Assembly (NCBI RefSeq): GCF_028462125.1
Contig: NZ_CP115468.1
Span: 2,597,559-2,661,558 of the forward strand
Origin: Leptospira sp. GIMC2001
GTDB taxonomy: Bacteria > Spirochaetota > Leptospiria > Leptospirales > Leptospiraceae
Direction of reading: 5' to 3'
DNA length: 64,000 nucleotides
Below the pieces are notes generated by a model. The model searched no databases, had not been told where the DNA came from, and saw only the letters and a program-made list of their open reading frames with translations. Both the position numbers and the translations under genes were made by a program. Every line of letters begins with the position of its first letter. Within the stretch, counting starts at the first letter, position 1. Shown here piece by piece: positions 54,854 through 64,000 of the stretch.

Positions 54854-55798
54854 ATGGCAGAAAAAATAGTAATCATTGGTTCGGGTCCCGCAGGTCACAC
54901 TGCAGCAATTTATGCAGCAAGAGCTAATCTTAATCCAGTAATGTTTGAAGGTTTTATGGCTGGAGGAATCGCAGCCGGTGGACAGTTGACCACAACAACA
55001 GAAGTTGAGAATTTTCCAGGATTTCCAGATGGAATTGATGGAACTAAGCTAACAGATCTTTTTCGAGAGCAATCCAAAAAATACGGAACTACAATTCATA
55101 CGCAAACAGTTACAAAAGTAGACTTCTCCAAAAGACCTTTCAAAATTTATTGTGATGATGAGGTTACTGAAGCAGAAGCTGTAATTATTGCAACAGGTGC
55201 CACTGCTAAGAGAATGAACATCCAAGGGGAACATGATTATTGGCAAAGAGGAATTTCTGCTTGTGCGGTCTGTGATGGAGCTTTGCCTATTTTTCGTAAC
55301 AAGGATTTGGCGGTAATTGGTGGAGGTGACTCAGCAGTCGAAGAGGCTTCTCATTTAACCAAATTTGGTTCAAAGGTGTATCTTATACATAGAAGAGATA
55401 AATTGAGAGCATCACAAATTATGCAAGATCGTGCATTGAACAACCCAAAAATTGAAATGGTTTGGAATACCGTTGTATCGGAAGCTAAGGGTGGAGCTGG
55501 TGGATTGCAAAGTCTTGTCCTTGAAAATACAGTCGATGGATCCAAGAAAGAATTAGCTGTTGGCGGACTTTTTTATGCGATTGGTCACAAACCCAATACA
55601 GATATATTTACAGAATTTCTTGAATTAGATGAGACAGGATATATAATCACAAAACCTGGAACAACCTATACAAGTGTGGAAGGTGTTTTTGCCGCCGGTG
55701 ATGTTCAAGACAAAACATATCGTCAAGCAATCACAGCAGCTGGTAGCGGATGTATGGCTGCCCTCGAAGCAGAAAGATGGCTTGAATCTCAGCATTGA
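54854..55798 (+). CDS. trxB: Thioredoxin reductase
   Basis: 314 residues. FAD site [18 protein letters not shown], redox pair Cys137-x-x-Cys140 (SACAVCDGA), NADPH site [12 protein letters not shown] and C-terminal [21 protein letters not shown]. It transfers electrons from NADPH to thioredoxin. Good ribosome site AAGGAAA. Confidence 0.96.
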   Translation: MAEKIVIIGSGPAGHTAAIYAARANLNPVMFEGFMAGGIAAGGQLTTTTEVENFPGFPDGIDGTKLTDLFREQSKKYGTTIHTQTVTKVDFSKRPFKIYCDDEVTEAEAVIIATGATAKRMNIQGEHDYWQRGISACAVCDGALPIFRNKDLAVIGGGDSAVEEASHLTKFGSKVYLIHRRDKLRASQIMQDRALNNPKIEMVWNTVVSEAKGGAGGLQSLVLENTVDGSKKELAVGGLFYAIGHKPNTDIFTEFLELDETGYIITKPGTTYTSVEGVFAAGDVQDKTYRQAITAAGSGCMAALEAERWLESQH

Positions 55799-55801
55799 TT
55801 C

Positions 55802-55827
55802 CATCACTCTTAATTATTAGAGTGATG
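55802..55827. terminator. Hairpin after trxB
   Basis: CATCACTCT (55802-55810) and AGAGTGATG (55819-55827) are exact complements around an 8-base AT loop. There is no T run after it, so intrinsic termination is uncertain. Confidence 0.5.
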
Positions 55828-55838
55828 TGCAACTTATT

Positions 55839-55871
55839 ATGCCGCTGCATTTAACAAAAATAAGGCGGCAT
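55839..55871. terminator. Second hairpin between trxB and the tubulin-like gene
   Basis: ATGCCGC (55839-55845) pairs with GCGGCAT (55865-55871) over a 19-base loop. With the preceding hairpin it separates two convergent genes. Confidence 0.45.
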
Positions 55872-55892
55872 TCCTTCCTTGAAAAATTACAA

Positions 55893-58800
55893 CTATTTGA
55901 TTATCTTATTCTCAACTGCCACTTCCCAAGTAACAACGTCGGGAAGTTTGTCTTTCATTTCTTCAAGATATTTTGTTATTTTATTTCTATCTAAAAGGGT
56001 TGGATCGTAGTCCATCCTAAAATCATAAGATCCCAAATGGGCTGAAATTTTTGTAACCATTTCATCTTTAAGCAATCTTTGCCATTCCAATGAACCTTGC
56101 TTTTCAAAATAAGCGTAAAATTCCATTTTATCTTTGAATTTCGGAATCGGAATCGACTGAATACGAGCCGGTGGAAGACTTACCACTGCCCCAGCAATCG
56201 TATTGCTCTTGGTTCTCTGAATCGTAGTTTTTATTTCAGCAACTAAAAATGCTTTTATCTTGGAATCTAATGTATCCAAAAACTTAATTAAATCACTAGC
56301 ACTGCTAAATTTAGGTGGTTTTAAGTATTTTTGAATATATTCTTCTTTGGAAATATTTTTCTCTTTAGCGCGCTCTTCTGTTCCATCTCCATCCATTATA
56401 TCTGCTATAATATCAGAAATTTCTTTTCGAAATACAATCTGTCCGGATTTAGTTTTGGCGAGCATAGCCAATGTCTGAATGGACATGGCAAGTGATTTAC
56501 CATTCAATTTTTCATATCCGCCAGCTTGAATGATTTTCTTTTCCAAATCTAAGATAGTCTGCTTGTAAGACTCTCGCGCTTCCATCTCTTTCAATCTTCC
56601 TGCAAGGGAATCTTCATATTGATAGAAGCCATCTTTTAGATTCAAAATTTTGAATTCGATCAATCCATCCCAGAGCCTCGCAGGATTCAAATAATTGAGA
56701 GTTCGCATTGGATCTGGAAAATACTTAGCATCTAACTTAGGACTGTTGAAACAATGTAGAGGATGGCTTCTCTCCGACATCAAGTCATGATAGTCAACCA
56801 CGCATTCTTCAAGGTTCTGAATTTTATATACAGGAAACCCCAATAAAATCCCAAGAGAAATCATCTCGTAAGGTTTGCATACAGATGGAGCTTCAAAATT
56901 CTCAACGCTAATATTGGGTGAACTTTCTGCTCTTTTTTTATAATGATCCATACGAGCAGGAAGATCATTTTCTTGAACAAAGTTTATATCATCCCCTTCT
57001 TCATATGTATTCAATGGAAAATTCGATACCGTTCTATAGTATTCAACGGATTCCAATCCGGTTGAATCCACTGAGATATAGGGTCTTGAAAAATTATCCA
57101 ATCTTTCTAATAGTCTTTTCAATGGAATTTTCTTTTCTTCCAATACTGACTTGATTCCAATTGAATCAAAAGATACACCTTCCATTCTGCTGTAAATCAA
57201 TTGAAAGATTTTGGTTCTGATACTTTCTACTTCGATCTTCATGCGCGAAGCTTCAGAGACATCCAACTTATCATCACTTGCCTCTAGCTCAAGAGCTAGA
57301 GCTTCCCGAATCTCAGCTACTGGTCGATCAATCAACCCTGGATAACTTCTCTTGATTATATCTTGAAGTTCTGCTGGCTTCTTATCTAACATAGAAAGCC
57401 CACGAGTTGCAATCAAATGCGTTGTGAGAATCTGAGTCGCATTGTCTTCCCGATCCATTACGATAAAATCAACATCATTGGACATGTCTTCTACAGATAA
57501 CCTGGAGTAGAAATACCTTTGTAGAAATTGATCAATCTCGTCGCCATTGATAAGATAGAAGAATAGAGGATTTTTCTTCTCAAGAAGTTCGAACTTGCCT
57601 TCCGTTATTTCTTCTTGTAGCAGCTTATGAAGACCCAAAACTTTTTCTTTGATCTGGATGACTTCATTGTTTCTGATTTCAAACACTGCAGCTTTTAGAT
57701 CACGAATAAAAATTTCTCCAGCTGACAACAATGATTCGAAGACCAATTGACGGAAATTAAGATCTTGCATTTTGATAAATTGTCTTGCATATTCTTTATC
57801 AAAAGATGAACCACCTGCCTCAATCGCTTCCAGGCATTTTACAAGATCTTCTTTAGAATATCTTTGAAGAGCAACTCGTTCTTGGTAGTATTTCTTTTGA
57901 TAGAGATCTAACTTCTCAACGATTAGTCCGAGGACAGTTTCGGCAAAAAAGAAACCTCGATTCGGATCCTTTAGATATTTATGAATTTCTGTAGTTAGGA
58001 TTGTTTTGAATTTATCAATTTCCAATCTAGCGCGAGTATGGATTCGAGTCAGATAATTTTGTTTTATTTTCTCCGATTCTTCCGGCCCGTAATCGACCAT
58101 GATTGATTCTAGCATCCCAACAATGGAACGTACATCGCCCTTGGGAAGTTGTCCTTCAAGTCTCGAATACCAGGTTTTGAATTCAACATCCATATCCATT
58201 TTATAGTCTGGATAGAGAGATTCGAAGAGTGATAAGCAATTCAGCCTTAGAGCGCGAACTAGTCCTTTATTGAGATCTCCCATAGTCTCGAGCAATAATT
58301 TAGGTGAGATCTCTTTTATAAAATTCTCAATCAATTTGACAGCTGTAATCTTATATCCGAGTGCTGCCATCTGTTCCACAGGATAAATAACTCGAGATAT
58401 TCCGAACGAATTGTAACAAGCTTTTCTCTTGGATGCTTCTTCATTGGGAAAATAAACTGATACGCGAGTGGAATCATTGACCATACGCTCTTCGATCGCA
58501 CCACCGATTGTTGAAGCAACAAAAGTAGAAATAAATTGACCTGTCAGATCCTGAACTTGGTCTCTTCCTTGAAGAGCATTGCCTGCCATATTGTCGATAT
58601 CGAGTAGATAGAGCATTCCATTGTCAAAAATCTGATCATTAACAACAACTTCACGACCACCGGGATAAACTGCACGAAAACTATTGCCACTCATAAAATA
58701 ATCGAATTCTTTGAGAGCAGCATAGGCATTGGCTCTTGCATTTTTATTATACACCACTTTCTTAAAAGCGGAAGGAAGAACTAAGATACAATACACTCTA

Positions 58801-59717
58801 GGAGTTGGCCAATGGTCTTTGAATATGTCTTTGATCATGGCTGCGATATCCAAGATCATACCGTTTCCAGTTCCACCGACAATAGAGCAGGTTATAAAAA
58901 TAGAAATCTGTGCTGCTCGCCTAACATGAACAGCTTTGAAAGTAAAAGTCTGGCCGGCAAACCTTGTTGGGTTTACTGCAAAATGATAGCCCTTCTCATC
59001 ATGAGGAAAGGATTCAATCTGAATCATATTTTTGGAATGGGGAGCAAGTATTGCTCGAGCTGCAGGATCAGGCTCCAACGCAATCAATTCTCGCCCCTTA
59101 GGAAATGACTCATTAAAATAGTATTTATTGACTCCAGGTTTGATCGCAAAAGAAATCATTTCTTCTTTTCGATCTTCTTCTTTAACATCAAGTAGTTGGA
59201 AATACTTTGGAGTATTCGGTAAGGAATCTAGCCTGTCTCTTTCACGAATTAAGGCTTCTCTGATTTTTTCTTGATTCTCAAAAAATGCAATTCGCCCAAG
59301 TGGTCTCGTCTGGTTCGCACCTTGTCCTGCTCTTGTGGAGATGTCGTAAACATCTGGATTTGGCAACCAATCATAGGATGGATCGGACTGGTATTTCTTG
59401 CGAAGGAAATCCAATGATAGCTCGGGTGGTGTGGGAGAAGAAAGATACAACATGCGACTTTCTTCTTGGAAAAATTGTTTAGATGGAAAACGATACTTTC
59501 CCCCCTGAGCTTCTATACTCGTTTCGATATCCGTTGTATCAATTCCAACAAATCGAAGATAGCGAAAAGCTTCATTAGGTAGATTGGACTCCATCCATTT
59601 CTTAACGGATAATACCCCTTTCATTCCAGATCCGCCGACACCTAAAATAATAGATTTTCGGACAGCTGGTTTATCACCTTCTAAAACTCTTTTGATTGAT
59701 TTATGAACTGTACTCAT
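55893..59717 (-). CDS. Very large tubulin/FtsZ-like protein (Tubulin_2-type)
   Basis: 1274 residues. Near the N-terminus are tubulin-superfamily nucleotide-binding features: SIILGVGGSGMKGV (26-35, like the GVGGxG start of FtsZ), FVGIDTTD, STRAGQGANQTRPLGRIAFF, and the signature GGTGNG at 281-286 in ISIFITCSIVGGTGNGMILD (cut). This matches Tubulin_2-type proteins of bacteria better than FtsZ; the remaining 900 residues are long helical regions of unknown function. GTPase activity and polymerisation are inferred from the family. The start overlaps the previous gene's stop by 4 bases. It ends a three-gene operon. Confidence 0.8.
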   Translation of the reverse strand: MSTVHKSIKRVLEGDKPAVRKSIILGVGGSGMKGVLSVKKWMESNLPNEAFRYLRFVGIDTTDIETSIEAQGGKYRFPSKQFFQEESRMLYLSSPTPPELSLDFLRKKYQSDPSYDWLPNPDVYDISTRAGQGANQTRPLGRIAFFENQEKIREALIRERDRLDSLPNTPKYFQLLDVKEEDRKEEMISFAIKPGVNKYYFNESFPKGRELIALEPDPAARAILAPHSKNMIQIESFPHDEKGYHFAVNPTRFAGQTFTFKAVHVRRAAQISIFITCSIVGGTGNGMILDIAAMIKDIFKDHWPTPRVYCILVLPSAFKKVVYNKNARANAYAALKEFDYFMSGNSFRAVYPGGREVVVNDQIFDNGMLYLLDIDNMAGNALQGRDQVQDLTGQFISTFVASTIGGAIEERMVNDSTRVSVYFPNEEASKRKACYNSFGISRVIYPVEQMAALGYKITAVKLIENFIKEISPKLLLETMGDLNKGLVRALRLNCLSLFESLYPDYKMDMDVEFKTWYSRLEGQLPKGDVRSIVGMLESIMVDYGPEESEKIKQNYLTRIHTRARLEIDKFKTILTTEIHKYLKDPNRGFFFAETVLGLIVEKLDLYQKKYYQERVALQRYSKEDLVKCLEAIEAGGSSFDKEYARQFIKMQDLNFRQLVFESLLSAGEIFIRDLKAAVFEIRNNEVIQIKEKVLGLHKLLQEEITEGKFELLEKKNPLFFYLINGDEIDQFLQRYFYSRLSVEDMSNDVDFIVMDREDNATQILTTHLIATRGLSMLDKKPAELQDIIKRSYPGLIDRPVAEIREALALELEASDDKLDVSEASRMKIEVESIRTKIFQLIYSRMEGVSFDSIGIKSVLEEKKIPLKRLLERLDNFSRPYISVDSTGLESVEYYRTVSNFPLNTYEEGDDINFVQENDLPARMDHYKKRAESSPNISVENFEAPSVCKPYEMISLGILLGFPVYKIQNLEECVVDYHDLMSERSHPLHCFNSPKLDAKYFPDPMRTLNYLNPARLWDGLIEFKILNLKDGFYQYEDSLAGRLKEMEARESYKQTILDLEKKIIQAGGYEKLNGKSLAMSIQTLAMLAKTKSGQIVFRKEISDIIADIMDGDGTEERAKEKNISKEEYIQKYLKPPKFSSASDLIKFLDTLDSKIKAFLVAEIKTTIQRTKSNTIAGAVVSLPPARIQSIPIPKFKDKMEFYAYFEKQGSLEWQRLLKDEMVTKISAHLGSYDFRMDYDPTLLDRNKITKYLEEMKDKLPDVVTWEVAVENKIIK

Positions 59718-60628
59718 GCTTTAGCAAATGGATCGATCATTGGGAATAGTCCATCCTCATTTTGACTGGCAGTGTCATAGCCTGGATAGATTTTGTAAAG
59801 TTTGAGAAAGAATTGTTTCTCTATGCAGGGAATCCCTGACTTGGTTGCAGTCTCAAAATCTTTTGTATAAAAATGAAATTCAAAAAAACTAGCACGGAAT
59901 TTACCGTCTTGAGTCAGCCGATCTCCTAGTCGAAATCGAATTGGTTGTTGCGGATTGATATCTGCGTAACTTGGATCACCGCTCGCATCAGGAGTTGATT
60001 TGATATAGACTCTCATACGAGCACCCATTTCTTCAATCGCCGTAACTCCAGGAAGCATATAAATAATTTTGTTGCCTCGTCGGAAATCTATAATATATTC
60101 TTCCACAATTTTATCTGGTAGGTCATAGATATCTCGACTATTGCTTTTGTTGATAGACCGAATCATGATTGTTAGATGATGATCGGAGATTTCGGTCGAA
60201 TAGGTCTTAATGGTTCCTTCTTTCTGTCCGATCGTTATAATTTTCTCAGGGCTATCCCCATGAACAGAATATTTATAAATCAAACCTGGATCGGGAAGAT
60301 CACTTTGTTTCGGATGATTATCACGATTGATTGGCGAAACAACCTTCACTTCCTTCGGGACCGGTGTAGCCTTTCTAGGGGATTGCTCATCTGGCGTTAC
60401 TGATTTAGTTTTTGGAGAATCAATATTTGTTTTGTACCGGTTGTCTAACGGAGACCGCACGCTTAACTTTTTTAAACGAATGAATTGATAAACTATCAAA
60501 AAAACCAAAAATATACTAAGCAGAAGCAAGAAATAGAATAAAGTTTCGAAGTTCTCTGCCTTCGATTCTATTCTTTTTATATACTCTGGGGAATAGGGAC
60601 TTGAATATTGAGCAAGAAACCAGATCAA
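59714..60628 (-). CDS. Single-TM membrane protein of the tubulin-like operon
   Basis: 304 residues. One membrane helix at about 29-50 is followed by a basic, Pro/Ser/Lys-rich linker (to about 115) and a C-terminal soluble domain of mixed alpha/beta type (HYLTIMIRSINKS-type, then RVYIKSTPD and FRLGDRLTQDG). The positive residues after the helix place the soluble domain in the cytoplasm. I do not recognise the family. It is coupled on both sides: 12 bases after the propeller gene and overlapping the tubulin-like gene (ATGA). Confidence 0.75.
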   Translation of the reverse strand: MIWFLAQYSSPYSPEYIKRIESKAENFETLFYFLLLLSIFLVFLIVYQFIRLKKLSVRSPLDNRYKTNIDSPKTKSVTPDEQSPRKATPVPKEVKVVSPINRDNHPKQSDLPDPGLIYKYSVHGDSPEKIITIGQKEGTIKTYSTEISDHHLTIMIRSINKSNSRDIYDLPDKIVEEYIIDFRRGNKIIYMLPGVTAIEEMGARMRVYIKSTPDASGDPSYADINPQQPIRFRLGDRLTQDGKFRASFFEFHFYTKDFETATKSGIPCIEKQFFLKLYKIYPGYDTASQNEDGLFPMIDPFAKA

Positions 60629-60640
60629 AATAAATTCTCC

Positions 60641-61834
60641 TTAAACGAAAATCCCATGAATAAAACAGTCGGTCGAACCCACAAACAATCGGTTATCAAA
60701 AATAATTGGTGAGCCATTTATATTACCTTCAGTCGCATACTTCAATACCAACTTGCCGGTCATTTTGTTAAGACCATACAAATGGTTATCTTCCGAGCCA
60801 AAATACACGTTATTCTCGTGAATCAAGAATTCGCTTCGAATACGTCCATCAGTATTGTATTTCCATTGTTCTTTGCCGTAAAAATTTAAACAAAAAACAG
60901 TACCAGAATCATTACCGAACAAAAAGTATTCATCATTGCCTTCCATAAATGAAATTATATCTGAATGAATAGGATTTCTTGCGGGAAATGTCCAAAGAAT
61001 CTTGCCGGCATTAGGTTCAACTGCATACAAAACTCCATCCATTGAACCCGCAAGAAGAAAGCTACCTTTCTTAGCGAGATATGGTTTGGATCGAATTGGT
61101 CCGTCAGTTTTTACTTTCCAGCCACTACTAAGTCCATCCGCTGAATAAGAATACGAGTAAATATGTCGATCTTCGCATCCAATAAAAACTGATCCTCGAC
61201 CAATTTCCGGCGAGGAAACACTCCCTGATATTCTTGTCTCCCAAAGTTTGCGGCCGAGCTTGCCAGTCTCACCGACTCCGCCCGCATAACAGTCATAAGC
61301 ATGGATTGAATTCATTGAAGCGACAATTAGAACTTTTCCAGTCGATAGTAATTTCGAAAACACGGTCTGATTCATCGCCCTCTGCCAGATAGTTTCTGGC
61401 TCTAAAGGCTTACCTTCAGCATCCCAATTCAACTTAAGACCTGTAACTGTTCCTTGCTTAGTTACAACAAAAGCAATTCCATCTACGATTACAGCTCCTC
61501 TATAAAATGCGCCTGGGATTGTGATATTCCATGACGGTGCAGCCTTGCCGCCCTTCACTTCGAAAAGAATGACTTCTCCACGATGATTCAAGGAAAGAAA
61601 ATATTGACCACCTTTTGGTGATTCTACTTGAACCAATCCTGCAGTGATATGTCCCTTAGTTCTAAAATCTTGAAAAGCTTGACCAGGTGCTTCGCCCGGA
61701 CTATGGCTTTGAACTAATAAATCACCAAGTGGATCATCAGCTTGCAAGCCAGCACTAGAAAGATGAAAAACTTCATCCACTCTAAGTCTAGTTTTGGGAT
61801 CGAATTCTTTGAGTTCTCTAAATGTGAAGGCCAT
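60641..61834 (-). CDS. PQQ-like beta-propeller protein of the tubulin-like operon
   Basis: 397 residues without a signal peptide. Repeated blade motifs of the PQQ/outer-membrane BamB type: GSMDGVLYAVEPNAGKILWTF, GNDSGTVFCLNFYGKEQWKY, GSEDNHLYGLNKMTGKLVLKY and GSTDCFIHGIFV, about seven blades. The blades have the G-S/N-x-D-x-x-x-Y/F pattern. Propellers like this are scaffolds or binding platforms. It leads the operon. Confidence 0.85.
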   Translation of the reverse strand: MAFTFRELKEFDPKTRLRVDEVFHLSSAGLQADDPLGDLLVQSHSPGEAPGQAFQDFRTKGHITAGLVQVESPKGGQYFLSLNHRGEVILFEVKGGKAAPSWNITIPGAFYRGAVIVDGIAFVVTKQGTVTGLKLNWDAEGKPLEPETIWQRAMNQTVFSKLLSTGKVLIVASMNSIHAYDCYAGGVGETGKLGRKLWETRISGSVSSPEIGRGSVFIGCEDRHIYSYSYSADGLSSGWKVKTDGPIRSKPYLAKKGSFLLAGSMDGVLYAVEPNAGKILWTFPARNPIHSDIISFMEGNDEYFLFGNDSGTVFCLNFYGKEQWKYNTDGRIRSEFLIHENNVYFGSEDNHLYGLNKMTGKLVLKYATEGNINGSPIIFDNRLFVGSTDCFIHGIFV

Positions 61835-61897
61835 AAATAAATTGGTTCAATTATATATAAACCAATCTATTCGGAAAGTAAAAAAAAAATTTAGCTG

Positions 61898-62377
61898 TTA
61901 CTTACCTTTGTATTTTAAGGAAATCTGACCCGTTCTTGATATATCCAGGATTCCATACTTCTGCATGATCTGAATAAAATTAGTAACTTGCCTTGTGTTA
62001 CCAGAAAATTCAACCAAGACCGACTCCAAGGTCAATTCAGCAATACTTGCATTGAAAGCTTCCAGAGTATTTAGGACTTCCACTCGAGTTGAATCCGTCA
62101 AGCTGACCTGAACTAAGACCAATTCCCGATTGATAGATTCATGATAAGCAAGATCTTCAACTGATAAAACATCCGGTAACTTCAGAAGTTGCTTCTTCAC
62201 TTGACCAACTGTTGCATCGTCTCCGTTTACAACAATCGTCATAGAACTGATTTCTGGATTAGCTGTTACACCGACTGCGATCGAATCAATATTATAACTT
62301 CGTCTTGTAAAAAGTCCTGATACATGACTCATTACTCCAGGATGATTATTGACCAATATACTTAATGTATGCTTCAT
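61898..62377 (-). CDS. ilvH: Acetolactate synthase small (regulatory) subunit
   Basis: 159 residues. N-terminal ACT domain: [34 protein letters not shown] (cut), then [19 protein letters not shown] and a C-terminal domain with [17 protein letters not shown]. It binds valine and activates the large subunit. It overlaps ilvB by 4 bases. Confidence 0.96.
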   Translation of the reverse strand: MKHTLSILVNNHPGVMSHVSGLFTRRSYNIDSIAVGVTANPEISSMTIVVNGDDATVGQVKKQLLKLPDVLSVEDLAYHESINRELVLVQVSLTDSTRVEVLNTLEAFNASIAELTLESVLVEFSGNTRQVTNFIQIMQKYGILDISRTGQISLKYKGK

Positions 62378-63999
62378 TTCTTTAACTTCATATGATCTTT
62401 GAATTGGATCATTTGTTTTTGTGATAGTCCAGATGGAATCATAGGGAAAACTTTTTCCTCTGCTGGAATCATAACCTCAATCAAAGCTGAGCCTTCATCT
62501 TTGAATAAAAAATCCAATCCTTTATCTATCTCGTCTTTAGAGGAAATTTTCAGACTAGGGATATCATAGGCTTGAGCAAGCTTCACAAAATCAGGATTGT
62601 AATTCCATTCTGACTCACTAAATCTTTCTTCATAAAACAATTCCTGCCATTGGCGAACCATTCCAAGAAAATTATTATTGAATATAACAATCTTCACTCC
62701 AAGTTTATACATCGAAATAGTTGCAAGCTCTTGAATATTCATTTGAATAGAACCATCGCCTGACACACAGATAACTGTTTTATCAGGTCTTCCGAATTTT
62801 GCACCGATTGCCGCAGGCAATCCATATCCCATAGTTCCAAGTCCACCAGATGTGAGCCAATTATTCGGTTCATCGAAGAGATAATACTGAGCTGCCCACA
62901 TTTGATGCTGACCAACGTCTGTTGATACTATTGCTTGGCCTTTTGTCTTACGATACATTCTTTCAAGAAAATCTTGAGGTTTAATTGTATTGCTGGATGA
63001 ATCATATTCCAATACATGCGTTTTCTTTAATTCTTGAATTCGTTCAATCCAACTTGAGCGTTCCACTTTTTTTACAAAAGGTAGAATCTCGCGAATGGAA
63101 TCTTTTAGATCACCATGTAAAATATAATCCACATCGATCCGCTTGTTAAATTCCGCTGAATCAATATCTATATGGGCACGAATTGCTGTTTCAGCAAATT
63201 CGCCCACTTTTGCAACGCGGTCATCGAAGCGTGCACCCAAATTCAAAATATAATCACATTCGATTACTGCTTTATTCGCATATGCAGTTCCATGCATACC
63301 GAGCATTCCAAGGCTAAGTTCATGGGTTCCCGGAAAAGCCCCGATTCCCATAAGTGTGGTAGTAACAGGAATATTTCCCGCTTCAGCGAGTAATTTTATT
63401 TCAGCTGCAGCAAAAGAATTTATTGCACCGCCACCCACATATAGAAGCGGACGTTTTGCACGGTTCAATGCTTCCGCAAAATCTTCCACATTACCGACAA
63501 CTTTTGGTCTCTCATAATGTCTGGAATCAATTTTCAACTTACCTGCTTTGCGAACATTCGTTAGTTGAGTTTGTACATCTTTTGGAAAATCCAAAAGTAC
63601 AGGACCTGGCCTGCCTCCCATTGCAATTTTCGTAGCTTCTTCAAAATGACGAGCGATGTCATCCGCTGACTTCATTAGGGCATTGTATTTTGTAATAGGG
63701 ATGGTAATTCCAAATATATCAGCTTCTTGGAAAGCATCTGTTCCAATCACATTTGTGGCAACCTGTCCGGTGATTGCGAGAACTGGAACTGAATCCATTT
63801 TTGCGTCAGCTAAACCCGTAACCAAATTGGTCGCACCTGGACCCGAAGTTGCGATACAGACACCCAGCTTGCCGGTTGCCCTTGCATAACCTTCAGCCAT
63901 ATGAATTGCACCTTGCTCATGGCGCACCAGGATATGTTTTATTTTGCTATGATACAGTTCGTCATAGAAAGGAAGAATTGCGCCTCCGGGATATCCGAA
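62374..63999 (-). CDS. ilvB: Acetolactate synthase large subunit (5' end beyond window)
   Basis: The last 541 codons are in the window; the frame is still open at 63999 ([17 protein letters not shown]), so the start is off the end. It joins two pyruvates, or pyruvate and 2-oxobutyrate, in valine, isoleucine and leucine synthesis. [15 protein letters not shown] (Glu of TPP activation), [32 protein letters not shown] and TPP site [14 protein letters not shown] are present. Confidence 0.97.
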   Translation of the reverse strand, partial: FGYPGGAILPFYDELYHSKIKHILVRHEQGAIHMAEGYARATGKLGVCIATSGPGATNLVTGLADAKMDSVPVLAITGQVATNVIGTDAFQEADIFGITIPITKYNALMKSADDIARHFEEATKIAMGGRPGPVLLDFPKDVQTQLTNVRKAGKLKIDSRHYERPKVVGNVEDFAEALNRAKRPLLYVGGGAINSFAAAEIKLLAEAGNIPVTTTLMGIGAFPGTHELSLGMLGMHGTAYANKAVIECDYILNLGARFDDRVAKVGEFAETAIRAHIDIDSAEFNKRIDVDYILHGDLKDSIREILPFVKKVERSSWIERIQELKKTHVLEYDSSSNTIKPQDFLERMYRKTKGQAIVSTDVGQHQMWAAQYYLFDEPNNWLTSGGLGTMGYGLPAAIGAKFGRPDKTVICVSGDGSIQMNIQELATISMYKLGVKIVIFNNNFLGMVRQWQELFYEERFSESEWNYNPDFVKLAQAYDIPSLKISSKDEIDKGLDFLFKDEGSALIEVMIPAEEKVFPMIPSGLSQKQMIQFKDHMKLKK

Positions 64000-64000
64000 A

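Noticed and set aside
55802..55871. CRISPR-like repeats after trxB
   Set aside because: The two palindromes differ in sequence and have no repeat-spacer order; they fit hairpins between convergent genes.

Overview
The window is about 64 kb of AT-rich chromosomal DNA that I read as a spirochaete of the family Leptospiraceae, most likely Leptospira. This rests on family resemblance and not on a database search. The clues are the many short lipoproteins with loose spirochaetal lipoboxes (Cys preceded by residues such as TSF, AIN, VLN, FVFA, FIFQ), leucine-rich-repeat lipoproteins, a DUF1577-like protein, AlkB, and a TroA/Znu metal transporter beside a beta-barrel protein. There is one tRNA gene and no rRNA.

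Layout. 1-5 kb: the end of a DASH-type cryptochrome gene, an LRR lipoprotein, a SpoIIE-type phosphatase, glnA behind a sigma-54 promoter, and a CAT-anticodon tRNA tightly linked to a Cys-rich secreted protein. 4.7-8 kb: an alkane cluster (AhpD-like protein, AraC regulator, AlkB, TetR) with a TetR-type operator. 8-12 kb: trehalose metabolism (OtsAB fusion plus a GH15 enzyme). 12-14.8 kb: a pectinacetylesterase-like lipoprotein, a DUF1499 lipoprotein and Bpt. 14.9-24 kb: carB, a membrane sulfatase-family enzyme and a three-gene operon of unknown envelope proteins. 24-30 kb: rsmE, a LolA-like protein, a eukaryote-type guaB, a PilZ/DUF1577-like protein and an EAL protein. 30-40 kb: a very AT-rich surface-polysaccharide region (ligase/polymerase, three GT-C-like membrane proteins, a DPM1-GtrA fusion). 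One of its glycosyltransferase genes is split by a complete IS256-family element with a 9-bp target duplication. 40-47.5 kb: tmk, a methyltransferase, folE, and a metal-uptake system (znuBCA, outer-membrane protein, lipoprotein) with a palindromic operator. 47.5-50.5 kb: rpsI/rplM, thiL, and tenA under a TPP riboswitch. 50.5-56 kb: a FecR/CXXCH protein with a porin, an anti-sigma-type kinase with xerD, a TPR lipoprotein and trxB. 55.9-61.8 kb: a three-gene operon coding for a very large tubulin/FtsZ-like protein, a membrane-anchored protein and a PQQ beta-propeller. 61.9-64 kb: ilvH and the 3' part of ilvB, which runs off the window.

How they work together. The strongest candidate for an under-described system is the tubulin-like / single-TM / beta-propeller operon (55.9-61.8 kb). 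Second are the unknown three-gene envelope operon (20.7-24.1 kb) and the zinc-type uptake operon that ends in folE. Regulation can be read directly at four places: GG-N10-GC before glnA, the TPP riboswitch with a Shine-Dalgarno-masking hairpin before tenA, the TetR operator before the alk cluster, and a 17-bp palindrome before the metal-uptake lipoprotein. The IS also carries a leader hairpin that masks its own Shine-Dalgarno.
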